Below, in pieces: positions 34,064-40,982 of a stretch of DNA of 40,982 nucleotides (positions are counted from its first letter, which is position 1; the number at the start of each line of letters is the position of its first letter). The DNA comes from UBA4844 sp050943255 (GTDB lineage Bacteria; Bacillota; Syntrophomonadia; Syntrophomonadales; Syntrophomonadaceae). The notes beneath the pieces are model-generated. The model was not told the origin of the DNA and made no database searches. It saw only the letters and a list, made by a program, of their open reading frames with translations. The stretch lies in the NCBI GenBank assembly GCA_050943255.1, contig JBMNOV010000014.1:1-40982 (forward strand). The letters run 5' to 3'. The translations under genes were made by a program, and so were the position numbers.

Positions 34064-34083
34064 AGCAGGGCAAATGCCCTGCT
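34064..34083 (-). terminator. Terminator after rny
   Basis: AGCAGGGC/GCCCTGCT (34064-34071 with 34076-34083) is a perfect 8-bp GC-rich stem with a 4-nt loop 16 nt after the rny stop. On the minus strand it is followed by AAATTTTAG, a modest U-tail. Confidence 0.75.
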
Positions 34084-34098
34084 GTTCTTACTGTGAAT

Positions 34099-35637
34099 TT
34101 ATTTTGCGTATTCAATGGATCGCATTTCGCGAATTACTACAACTTTAATTTGCCCCGGGTAATCAACATCATCTTCTATTCTTTTAGCAATATCACGAGC
34201 TAAATTAATAGAGTGCAGATCGTCAATCTGTTCCGGCTTAACTATAATTCTAATTTCCCTACCTGCTTGAATAGCAAAAGATTTGTCAACTCCATTAAAC
34301 GAATCAGCTATCTCCTCTAGTTTTTCCAGGCGCTTAATATAGGCTTCTAGTGTTTCGCGTCTTGCGCCAGGACGAGAAGCAGATATGGCATCTGCAGCCT
34401 GAACTAGTACAGACTCTATATACTCTGGGTCTATATCTCCATGATGAGCCGCAATTGCATTAATAACTTCCTTACTTTCATGGTATTTCTTGGCTAGTTC
34501 TACACCAATCTCAATATGAGGTCCTGATATCTCATGGTCTAGGGCCTTTCCTATATCATGTAATAGCCCGCCCCTCTTAGCTAGAGCCACATCACTACTA
34601 AGCTCAGCAGCCATAACTCCAGCCAGATGAGCTACTTCTACGGAATGCTTCAAAACATTTTGTCCATAACTGGTACGATACTTGAGTCTTCCCAGCAGTT
34701 TTATTAATTCAGGATGCAGTCCGTGTACACCTACTTCAAAGGCAGCCTCTTCCCCAACTTCCCGTATCTCCTGCTCAATTTCTTTTTGGGCTTTTTCAAC
34801 CATTTCTTCTATTCGAGCAGGATGGATACGCCCATCTGATACTAAGTTGCTTAATGCAACCCGTGCAATTTCGCGGCGTATGGGATCAAATGAAGATAAA
34901 ATAACGGCTTCAGGTGTATCATCAATTATTAAATCCACACCAGTAAGTGCTTCAAATGTACGTATATTACGACCTTCTCTACCAATTATTCTCCCCTTCA
35001 TTTCATCGTTGGGTAAGGCTACAACAGACACAGTAGTTTCTGAAACTACGTCAGCAGCACATTTTTGAATAGCAAAAGCCACAATATTTTTGGCCCGCTT
35101 ATTAGCTTCCTCCTTGGCTTCTGACTCAATATTCTTAATCATTATCGCAGTTTCTTTACGTATCTGTTGCTCGACATTATATAACAATAATTCTTTGGCT
35201 TCTTCTAAGGTCAATCCGGATAGTCTTTCCAATTCCTTAAGTTGCTGGCTGAGAATAAGCTGTAAATCTTGCTGGCTCTTCTCCAAATCCTTTTCCTTGT
35301 CGTGAACAATTTGTTCTTTTTTTTCCATGTTTTCAGATTTCTTATCCAACAACTCTTCTTTTTGAATTAAACGTCTTTCTAAACGGTCTAATTCACGTCG
35401 TCTATCGCGAATATCCCTTTCCGCCTCTTGTCGGTTGCGATGGATTTCTTCCTTGGCCTCTAACAAGATTTCTTTTTTGCGTGATTCAGCCTCTTTAGCT
35501 GCCTCTTCCACCAGTCGTGATGCTTCTTCTTCTGCAGCACCAATTCTGCTCTCCGCAATCAGCCTCCTGCCATAGTATCCTGCAACCAAGCCTACTGCCA
35601 AAGAAAGAGTTATGATTATAAAGCTTCCTAGAGTAAT
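34099..35637 (-). CDS. rny: Ribonuclease Y, AUU start
   Basis: A 512-residue membrane-anchored endoribonuclease that starts mRNA decay. The inferred start is ATT at 35635-35637, with GGGGG 7 nt upstream. It restores the N-terminal membrane segment TLGSFIIITLSLAVGLVAGY (residues 2-21), followed by a long coiled coil (about 40-140), a KH domain with GREG (219-222) and an HD domain with HD at 360-361 (GLLHDIGKALDHE). The first non-AUU start, TTG at 35601, has no ribosome site and would truncate the membrane anchor; a GTG in the gap is out of frame. It is preceded by a long structured leader and an intrinsic terminator. Confidence 0.95.
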   Translation of the reverse strand: MTLGSFIIITLSLAVGLVAGYYGRRLIAESRIGAAEEEASRLVEEAAKEAESRKKEILLEAKEEIHRNRQEAERDIRDRRRELDRLERRLIQKEELLDKKSENMEKKEQIVHDKEKDLEKSQQDLQLILSQQLKELERLSGLTLEEAKELLLYNVEQQIRKETAIMIKNIESEAKEEANKRAKNIVAFAIQKCAADVVSETTVSVVALPNDEMKGRIIGREGRNIRTFEALTGVDLIIDDTPEAVILSSFDPIRREIARVALSNLVSDGRIHPARIEEMVEKAQKEIEQEIREVGEEAAFEVGVHGLHPELIKLLGRLKYRTSYGQNVLKHSVEVAHLAGVMAAELSSDVALAKRGGLLHDIGKALDHEISGPHIEIGVELAKKYHESKEVINAIAAHHGDIDPEYIESVLVQAADAISASRPGARRETLEAYIKRLEKLEEIADSFNGVDKSFAIQAGREIRIIVKPEQIDDLHSINLARDIAKRIEDDVDYPGQIKVVVIREMRSIEYAK

Positions 35638-35683
35638 GTTTTCACCCCCTTTTGTGTATATTTTTGAATACTATGAAAAACAG

Positions 35684-35709
35684 AAAAACCGAGTTTAAAA
35701 CCCGGTTTT
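35684..35709 (-). terminator. Terminator upstream of rny
   Basis: AAAACCG/CGGTTTT (35685-35691 with 35703-35709) extends inward through a G-U and further pairs. On the minus strand it is followed by TCTGTTTTTC. It ends the candidate RNA transcribed from just after recA and lies 46 nt upstream of the rny start. Confidence 0.8.
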
Positions 35710-35992
35710 GAAGAAGTACCTGTTATTTGATAAATGCTGCTATCAGTTATAATAAATTACATAAAAATTCAATCTATTCTAGTTTGGACCTTAATTTAAA
35801 AATGATTAGAGATATAACAGCATGCAGTTAATATCAAACCCACTCAACCCGACAGACAACCTATATATGTCTCCAAATGAAGTATATACTTTCACATACA
35901 TATATCCCATTTCACATATCCACTCACTGGGAAAACACTAAAAAGTAGTCTATATGGTCAAATCACCAGGATTACTTCTTTACCAAAGTTCT
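35685..35992 (-). ncRNA. Candidate structured RNA or rny leader
   Basis: The 386-nt gap between recA and rny has no gene. It contains a promoter right at the recA stop, then about 300 nt ending at an intrinsic terminator. The ends pair: 35973-35980 (TACTTCTT) with 35711-35718, CAGG 35967-35970 with CCTG 35719-35722, and TCAAAT 35958-35963 with ATTTGA 35725-35730, 18 base pairs with small bulges. An inner 8-bp ATATATGT/ACATATAT pairing is also possible. The closed, rod-like layout recalls 6S or SRP RNA, but I see none of their conserved cores. It may be a free small RNA, a regulated leader of rny, or both. Confidence 0.5.
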
Positions 35993-35998
35993 ATATCA

Positions 35999-36027
35999 AT
36001 TTTAGTTAGTTTGCCTAATAGTGTCAA
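35999..36027 (-). promoter_or_regulatory. Promoter overlapping the recA stop
   Basis: On the minus strand TTGACA (36022-36027) and TAAAAT (35999-36004) are separated by 17 bp. The TGA stop of recA lies inside the -35 box. Transcription would start near 35992 and read the candidate RNA toward rny. Confidence 0.65.
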
Positions 36028-37058
36028 GATTCCTCCGAATTGTTGATATTAGCCATTTTGGACTTCTCTATTTCCTTAATTCTAGTTTCCAGCATGTGGG
36101 TAAATTCACGATTATTTCTAAGATACTCTTTAGCATTCTCCCGTCCCTGGCCCATTCTTTCCCCTTCATATGAATACCAGGATCCACTCTTCTGTATGAT
36201 TTCCCTGTCTGAGGCAATGTCTAGTAAATCTCCTTCTCGTGAAATACCGGAACCATACATTATATCGAATTCTGCAACTTTAAATGGAGGAGCAACCTTA
36301 TTTTTAACTACTTTGGCCCGGGTTCTGTTGCCAGTAACTTCGGTTCCCTGTTTTATTGCATCTGCTTTTCTTACTTCTATTCGAACTGATGAGTAGAATT
36401 TTAAAGCCCGTCCTCCGGTTGTGGTCTCTGCATTCCCGTATACTATACCTACCTTTTCCCTAATTTGATTTATAAATATAGCACAAGCTCGTGATTTGCT
36501 AATATGAGCAGTTAACTTTCGTAAAGCTTGGGACATTAATCGAGCTTGTAACCCTACATGAACATCCCCCATTTCCCCTTCCAATTCTGCCCTGGGGACA
36601 AGAGCTGCTACTGAGTCTATTACAATAATATCAATTGCCCCACTCCTTACAAGAGCTTCAGCTATTTCTAAAGCCTGCTCACCAGAATCAGGCTGGGCTA
36701 CTAGCAAGTTATTAATATCCACGCCAAGTTTTTTCGCATATAAAGGATCCAGTGCATGTTCGGCATCAATAAATGCAGCCATACCACCATCACTCTGTGC
36801 TTGAGCTATTGCATGTAAAGCAACTGTAGTTTTACCTGATGACTCAGGGCCAAATATTTCAACTATTCTACCACGGGGCAAGCCTCCAACCCCCAAAGCC
36901 AAATCAAGAGAAAGACAGCCTGTAGAAATAACTTCTACATTCATAGCTGCAGCCTCTCCCAACCGCATGATAGCACCTTTCCCAAACTGCTTTTCTATTC
37001 CCTTAATGGCATTATTCAAAGCATCTATTCTGCCCTGATTCGCCTGAGCGTTTTCCAA
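36024..37058 (-). CDS. recA: Recombinase RecA
   Basis: A 344-residue DNA strand-exchange ATPase and LexA co-protease. Walker A GPESSGKTT (70-78), Walker B IIVIDSVAALVP, GGRALKFYSSVR and the MAW-like N-terminal DNALNNA-type helix are all present. TTG start at 37058, with GGAGGGG 5 nt upstream. A LexA box and a promoter lie upstream. It follows cinA and thpR, as in many Firmicutes, and precedes rny. Confidence 0.98.
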   Translation of the reverse strand: MENAQANQGRIDALNNAIKGIEKQFGKGAIMRLGEAAAMNVEVISTGCLSLDLALGVGGLPRGRIVEIFGPESSGKTTVALHAIAQAQSDGGMAAFIDAEHALDPLYAKKLGVDINNLLVAQPDSGEQALEIAEALVRSGAIDIIVIDSVAALVPRAELEGEMGDVHVGLQARLMSQALRKLTAHISKSRACAIFINQIREKVGIVYGNAETTTGGRALKFYSSVRIEVRKADAIKQGTEVTGNRTRAKVVKNKVAPPFKVAEFDIMYGSGISREGDLLDIASDREIIQKSGSWYSYEGERMGQGRENAKEYLRNNREFTHMLETRIKEIEKSKMANINNSEES

Positions 37059-37072
37059 TTAAACCCCTCCCT

Positions 37073-37086
37073 CAAACATACGTTCG
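37073..37086 (-). promoter_or_regulatory. LexA (DinR) box of recA
   Basis: On the minus strand CGAACGTATGTTTG fits the Gram-positive LexA operator CGAAC-N4-GTTYG at every fixed position. It lies between the recA promoter and its ribosome site, where bound LexA would block transcription. Confidence 0.9.
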
Positions 37087-37091
37087 TAATC

Positions 37092-37121
37092 ATGATAGTC
37101 TATTCTGCAAATATTTGTCAA
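37092..37121 (-). promoter_or_regulatory. recA promoter
   Basis: On the minus strand TTGACA (37116-37121) and TATCAT (37092-37097) are separated by 18 bp. The predicted start is next to the LexA box, consistent with SOS repression. Confidence 0.75.
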
Positions 37122-37148
37122 AGCTTATCTAATTGCTGATAATATCTC

Positions 37149-37715
37149 TCATTCTTCTTTATTAAGAATATACTTTTCTAAAACTGTATATTGCGGACCT
37201 TCGGGAAAGAGCTGGCTTTCCATTAAGCAAAAATGGTTAACTTTAATATCATATGATTCTAAATCATTATTAATTTTATCTGTAATTGTAAGAAAGCCCT
37301 CAATATTTCTAAGAGAACGCATCCTACCCAGGGTAAGATGAAACCGCCGGTTAGTTTCCGCGGCAAACCCTAATTCTGATAGTGCAGTGTCTAACCTTCC
37401 GCTCAAAATACCGGCCTTTTCAAGCTCTCCTTTAAATCCCAGCCATATGATCCTAGGGCGGTTACGAGCAGGAAAAAAACCTATACTGGAAGAATTAAGC
37501 CTGATAGGCGCACAAATTTGTGAAACTGCTTCGAGTTTTTGTTTGATTTTATTTAACTGCGTATAGTTAACCTCGCCTAGAAATTTTAAAGTAATGTGGT
37601 AATTTTCGTATTTAACCCATTTAACATCTGGCTTTATTCTAATAAGTTGCTTTTTCGCCTGTAGTGCCAACTGCTTTATATCATCTGGCACTAATATTGC
37701 TATAAAAAGTCTCAT
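37149..37715 (-). CDS. thpR: RNA 2',3'-cyclic phosphodiesterase
   Basis: A 188-residue 2H-phosphoesterase (formerly 2'-5' RNA ligase). Two H-x-T motifs are visible: HITLKFLG in the N-terminal half and HLTLGRMR in the C-terminal half. It hydrolyses 2',3'-cyclic phosphate ends of RNA. ATG with AGGAGA upstream. It lies between cinA and recA, 12 bp after cinA. Confidence 0.94.
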   Translation of the reverse strand: MRLFIAILVPDDIKQLALQAKKQLIRIKPDVKWVKYENYHITLKFLGEVNYTQLNKIKQKLEAVSQICAPIRLNSSSIGFFPARNRPRIIWLGFKGELEKAGILSGRLDTALSELGFAAETNRRFHLTLGRMRSLRNIEGFLTITDKINNDLESYDIKVNHFCLMESQLFPEGPQYTVLEKYILNKEE

Positions 37716-37727
37716 TTACATCTCCTA

Positions 37728-38969
37728 TTATTTTAGCCTTCTTCTTAACATGTCCAGAGCAGTCTTAGAGGCTAAAATACGAATTGCTTCCCTAGCACCG
37801 GCAAAATGCATTTCTTTAACCTCGCAACCGTCTTTATCTGCCAAGGCTATATAAACTAATCCTACTGGTTTATTAGGTGTACCTCCTTCTGGGCCTGCAA
37901 TCCCAGTAATTGCAAGGCTATAGTCTGTATTAGACCTTGTAATTATTTTTTTAGCCATCTCCTCAGCAATTTCTTTACTCACCGCTCCAAATTCATTAAG
38001 TTTTTCCTGGGTAACACCAAGCAATTTTATTTTAGCTTCGTTACTATAAGAAGCGACTGAACCCCAAAAATACTTTGAACTGCCAGCCAAATCTGTAATC
38101 ATCTTTGCTAACATTCCACCAGTACATGATTCGGCAAGGGATAAGGTTTTTCCTTTAGTTATCATTAATTCTGCTACAGCACCTACTAAGGTTTCATCAT
38201 CGTATCCAAATACATACTTGTCCATTATAGCTTCTATTCTGGATGATACTTCATTTAGTTTTGCTTCACTATGTTTAAGGTCCTCTCCTTCAGCTGTTAT
38301 TTTGATGTGAATCTCGCCATCTTTCGCCAGGAAAGCTAGGCTACAGCCACTAGAATTGTCAATTACATCTGCTAACATTTCATCGACCTGGGATTCGCCA
38401 GGACCAATAACCTTAATTGTTTTGCGGGCTACGTGTTTTTCCCCAATCACATAATCTTTACTCAACCTGGGCTCAACTTCTTTTAGATACATGACCTGTA
38501 ACTCTCGAGGTGGTCCCGGAAGTAATACCAGTATCTTACCGTTTTTATTAAGATACATGCCTGGTGCAGTTCCGTGTATATTGCGCAGAATCACGGCTTC
38601 AGGCGGAAACATTGCTTGTTTCAGATTACTTTTAGGCATGTTATGCTTCCGTCTTGCAAAAAAATCTTTTAAGCGATTAACTTCCTCCTCTACCAGCTCC
38701 ATTTTACACCCTGAAATCTCACAGGCAATCTCTTTAGTCAAGTCATCCAAGGTAGGACCTAATCCTCCACTTGATATAACCAGATCAGCCTGTTCCAAAG
38801 CATCTTTGAAAGCCTTAGCAATTTGTTCTTTATTATCGCCGACAGTATAGCGAGCCATAATCCGGAACCCCATCTCAGTTAGTTTCTGGGACAGAAATAC
38901 TGCATTACTATCAATAGTAGAACCTAATAAAAGTTCAGTTCCAGTAGATATTATACATGCTTTATACAC
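37728..38969 (-). CDS. cinA: CinA family NMN amidohydrolase / pyrophosphatase
   Basis: A 413-residue two-domain protein. The N-terminal MoeA/MogA-like COG1058 domain (about 1-170: IISTGTELLLGSTIDSNA, SSGGLGPTLDDLT, GTAPGM) has pyrophosphatase activity in the family. The C-terminal PncC domain (about 255-410: TLSLAESCTGGMLA, AITGIAGPEGGTPNKPVG) deamidates nicotinamide mononucleotide. GTG at 38969 is preferred: AAGGAG lies 9 nt before it, and it gives MYKACIISTGTE as in the family. An ATG 9 nt earlier sits against the ribosome site. Order cinA-recA is conserved. Confidence 0.94.
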   Translation of the reverse strand: MYKACIISTGTELLLGSTIDSNAVFLSQKLTEMGFRIMARYTVGDNKEQIAKAFKDALEQADLVISSGGLGPTLDDLTKEIACEISGCKMELVEEEVNRLKDFFARRKHNMPKSNLKQAMFPPEAVILRNIHGTAPGMYLNKNGKILVLLPGPPRELQVMYLKEVEPRLSKDYVIGEKHVARKTIKVIGPGESQVDEMLADVIDNSSGCSLAFLAKDGEIHIKITAEGEDLKHSEAKLNEVSSRIEAIMDKYVFGYDDETLVGAVAELMITKGKTLSLAESCTGGMLAKMITDLAGSSKYFWGSVASYSNEAKIKLLGVTQEKLNEFGAVSKEIAEEMAKKIITRSNTDYSLAITGIAGPEGGTPNKPVGLVYIALADKDGCEVKEMHFAGAREAIRILASKTALDMLRRRLK

Positions 38970-39011
38970 ATCATCCATCTCCTTTGCATCTATAGTATAA
39001 ACACTTTTTAA

Positions 39012-39025
39012 TTCAATATATTGAA
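39012..39025. promoter_or_regulatory. Perfect palindrome upstream of cinA
   Basis: TTCAATATATTGAA is a 14-bp perfect palindrome 43-56 nt upstream of the cinA start and just upstream of a TATACT (-10-like) at 38994-38999. It could be an operator, but the bound protein is unknown and AT-rich palindromes can arise by chance. Confidence 0.35.
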
Positions 39026-39075
39026 ATCTTAACCCAAAAAACATAAACATACTAATAAAACAAAACGTACTTCAT

Positions 39076-39103
39076 AAAAAAAGACCAGCAATATTGCTGA
39101 TCT
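39076..39103 (-). terminator. Terminator after the FtsH-like gene
   Basis: A stem of nine pairs around 39082-39103 (AGATCAGCA/TGCTGGTCT on the minus strand, one G-U) is followed by a U-run (39076-39082). It separates the FtsH-like gene from cinA. Confidence 0.88.
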
Positions 39104-39143
39104 AATCTGGGCCAGTCTGGGTAAAGTTTGAAATATTCCGCTT

Positions 39144-40619
39144 CTATGCAGCTATATCACAAACCAATTGTAAGAAACGTTCCCGATCCATGGTTTCCTC
39201 CTCAATCATAGAACTCGCTAATTTATTAAGGGTGTCTTCCATTTTCTTCAGTATTTCTAAAGTTGCTCCTTCAAGTTCGCTAATAATCTTATGGCATTCC
39301 TGGTATAAGGTTTCACCAGGTATATCTTGGCTATTAACTATTCCTAGAGAAGATAGTCCAGCTTCTACAATTTCGCGTGATAATTTCCAGGCTTGGCTAA
39401 AATCATTCGTAGCACCAGTACTGCGGTTGCCATATTTTATCTCTTCAGCTATAGCTCCTGCTAACATAACCATAATTTGTTTCTCTAATTCATCCCTGGT
39501 ATAAAGATATTGATCATCTTGAGGTGCTTTACGCATAAACCCCAAAGCTTTTCCTCGGGGAATTATTGTTAACGAAGAGACTGAACCAGGCTCTAGGAAT
39601 TCGCTTACCAGTGCATGTCCACTTTCGTGGATACTAATTCGCTCCAATTCTTTAGGAGATGGAGTACGCTCCAGTTTTTCACCCATAATTACCTTGTCAA
39701 TAGCTTCATTAAAATGCCGGTTTTCGATTTTTTGGGAGCCTTCTCGTAAGGCTAGGATAGCAGCTTCATTAGCTAGACTTTCCAGATGTGCTCCAGAAAA
39801 GCCAAATGTTGCACGGGCTATTTCATCAAGTACTTTGATATCTGCTACTGGTTTATTACGGCTATGAATTTCAAGTATCTTTTTGCGTCCTGCTTTATCA
39901 GGTAACCCAACCTGTACTTGACGATCAAAACGACCAGGACGAAGCAAGGCTGAATCCAGCATGTCAGCTCGATTAGTAGCACCAACTAATAAAATATAAG
40001 GACCACTATTACTGTTTATGCCATCCATTTCTACCAAAAGCTGATTAAGAGTCTGGTCATACTCCATATGGCTGCTATGTGAACCTCTTTTAGCACCTAA
40101 AATATCTAATTCATCTATAAATATAATAGCGCTACGTTTCTTTTCATTATGCGCCTTTTTTTTAGCTTCACTAAATAGTTTTCGGATCCGCTTGGCACCT
40201 ACACCAGCATATACTTCAATAAACTCGCTACCTGATGTAGCAATAAAAGCAGATCTAGTATAATTAGCTGCAGCTTTCGCCATTAGCGTCTTACCTGTCC
40301 CCGGAGGTCCAACCAATAATACTCCTCTTAAGGGCCTTATTCCCATATGAAATATATCTTCAGGCTTAACAATAAATTGTAATGCCTCTTTCAACTCATT
40401 TACTGCTGTATCCTGTCCTCCTATATCCTCAAAATAAATCTCAGTACCACGTTTTTGGCTATTTCCAAACTCATTAAACTTAATAATACCTTGATTTTGT
40501 GTAAAAAAGTAAAAAAAAGCAAAAAGCATAATCAGTAATACTATTGGTATTATGTTAACCCCAATTACTATTAAGAATATCAGTAATGCTATGCCAGAAC
40601 CCAAAAGAATTTCCAACAC
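39144..40619 (-). CDS. Short FtsH-like AAA metalloprotease
   Basis: A 491-residue membrane AAA protease. Two closely spaced membrane segments (about 8-20 and 23-40) have almost no extracytoplasmic loop. Then come an AAA domain with GPPGTGKT (104-111), IIFIDELD, ATNRADMLDSALLRPGRFDR, and a zinc protease domain with HESGH (331-335) and a third ligand likely D406. The pore motif reads YAG instead of the usual FVG. It is shorter than housekeeping FtsH (about 600+ residues) and lacks the periplasmic domain, so it is probably a paralogue. GTG start at 40619. Its substrate is unknown. Confidence 0.88.
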   Translation of the reverse strand: MLEILLGSGIALLIFLIVIGVNIIPIVLLIMLFAFFYFFTQNQGIIKFNEFGNSQKRGTEIYFEDIGGQDTAVNELKEALQFIVKPEDIFHMGIRPLRGVLLVGPPGTGKTLMAKAAANYTRSAFIATSGSEFIEVYAGVGAKRIRKLFSEAKKKAHNEKKRSAIIFIDELDILGAKRGSHSSHMEYDQTLNQLLVEMDGINSNSGPYILLVGATNRADMLDSALLRPGRFDRQVQVGLPDKAGRKKILEIHSRNKPVADIKVLDEIARATFGFSGAHLESLANEAAILALREGSQKIENRHFNEAIDKVIMGEKLERTPSPKELERISIHESGHALVSEFLEPGSVSSLTIIPRGKALGFMRKAPQDDQYLYTRDELEKQIMVMLAGAIAEEIKYGNRSTGATNDFSQAWKLSREIVEAGLSSLGIVNSQDIPGETLYQECHKIISELEGATLEILKKMEDTLNKLASSMIEEETMDRERFLQLVCDIAA

Positions 40620-40642
40620 TTATCCCTACCCCTTCCTGCTTC

Positions 40643-40982
40643 CTACAATTGATCAGTTGTTAGAATATCTATTACGCTATATAGATAGGAATCCTGATCT
40701 ATTAATTCCACATAAATCCTTTTTTCATCGATTGCCATAAATGATGTAATGCCTTGTTTTTGACTTTGCTGTTCTATCTGTTCGTCCAACCATAAATACT
40801 GTTTTTGAGCTAACCCCTGATAGATAGAAGGCTGTAAATCTTCAAATAAATTATCAATTTTTTCATTACTCCTGTATTCAATAGCAATTTGGTATTTGTC
40901 TTGGTTAACAATACTTTTAATACTATTTTCTATGTTATTATAGGTTTCCTTAAGATTATCAACTTTTCCTAGACGGACTTTG
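40643..40982 (-). CDS. Partial uncharacterised protein (C-terminal end)
   Basis: An open frame enters from the right edge and ends in TAG at 40643-40645. The 112 visible residues include IAIEYRSNEKIDNLFEDL, KQYLWLDEQIEQQSQKQGIT and a C-terminal VELIDQDSYLYSVIDILTTDQ. It is soluble-looking and charged, with no recognised motif. The gene lies 23 bp before the FtsH-like GTG, so the two are probably co-transcribed. The N-terminus is outside the window. Confidence 0.65.
   Translation of the reverse strand, partial: KVRLGKVDNLKETYNNIENSIKSIVNQDKYQIAIEYRSNEKIDNLFEDLQPSIYQGLAQKQYLWLDEQIEQQSQKQGITSFMAIDEKRIYVELIDQDSYLYSVIDILTTDQL

Noticed and set aside
35711..35980. 6S RNA or SRP RNA identity for the recA-rny RNA
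   Set aside because: The closed-rod layout and length of about 270 nt are suggestive, but the conserved SRP S-domain loop and a clear 6S central bubble are not visible by eye. I left it unnamed.
1..40982. CRISPR array, prophage, toxin-antitoxin or defence island
   Set aside because: No regularly spaced repeats with unique spacers, no phage structural genes and no recognisable toxin-antitoxin pair are present; the three repeats at 45-107 are too short and too few.

Overview
The window looks like the chromosome of an AT-rich, spore-forming, obligately anaerobic Firmicute. The best guess is a relative of Syntrophomonas (Syntrophomonadaceae). This is inferred from Bacillus/Clostridium-type gene order, spoVS with a sigma-H-like promoter, remA, a PASTA-domain PrkC kinase, a LexA/DinR-type box at recA, LL-diaminopimelate aminotransferase beside dapF, and a polyhydroxyalkanoate (PHA) operon. 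No species can be named from the sequence alone.

Layout. Positions 1-116 look like one end of an IS21-like insertion sequence, with three copies of a 14-bp terminal motif. A near-consensus promoter at 111-140 has its -35 box inside that end. It faces a structured leader and a plus-strand PHA operon (phasin-like protein, PhaR/PhaE-like subunit, PhaJ, PhaC; 398-2893). A perfect 20-bp palindrome at 2916-2935 is a two-way terminator. Everything to its right is on the minus strand.

Read on the minus strand from the right end, the order is: an unidentified partial gene; a short FtsH-like protease; cinA, thpR and recA (LexA box); a promoter, a roughly 300-nt structured RNA and a terminator; rny (RNase Y); an unknown gene; ymdB; spoVS; a terminator; an M19 dipeptidase; a PHP phosphoesterase; a LysM-NlpC/P60 hydrolase; two poorly known genes; a terminator; a Ca2+-type P-ATPase; dapF; dapL; yicC; remA; gmk; rpoZ; coaBC; metK; priA; def; fmt; a DUF116 protein; a YugP-type peptidase; rsmB; rlmN; prpC; prkC; rsgA; rpe; an FMN riboswitch; ribD-ribE-ribBA-ribH; and tRNA-Leu(CAG). 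Two blocks match B. subtilis gene order (cinA-recA-rny-ymdB-spoVS and yloB-to-rpe), with metK, dapL/dapF, DUF116 and yugP inserted.

The genes cover riboflavin synthesis, translation start and processing (def, fmt), ribosome maturation (rsgA, rsmB, rlmN), Ser/Thr phospho-signalling (prkC/prpC), cofactor and nucleotide supply (coaBC, metK, gmk), lysine/peptidoglycan precursors, DNA repair and restart (recA, priA), RNA decay (rny, ymdB) and carbon storage (PHA).

The most unusual results are: (1) four genes whose only well-supported start codon is AUU or AUA (ribE, the M19 dipeptidase, ymdB, rny), each with a good Shine-Dalgarno at 5-8 nt; (2) a candidate 300-nt RNA between recA and rny with its own promoter, end-to-end closing helix and terminator; and (3) an IS-end/host hybrid promoter plus a structured leader ahead of the PHA operon. 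Start sites were re-chosen in many genes from Shine-Dalgarno spacing and family N-termini. All family assignments come from recognised motifs, not from searches.
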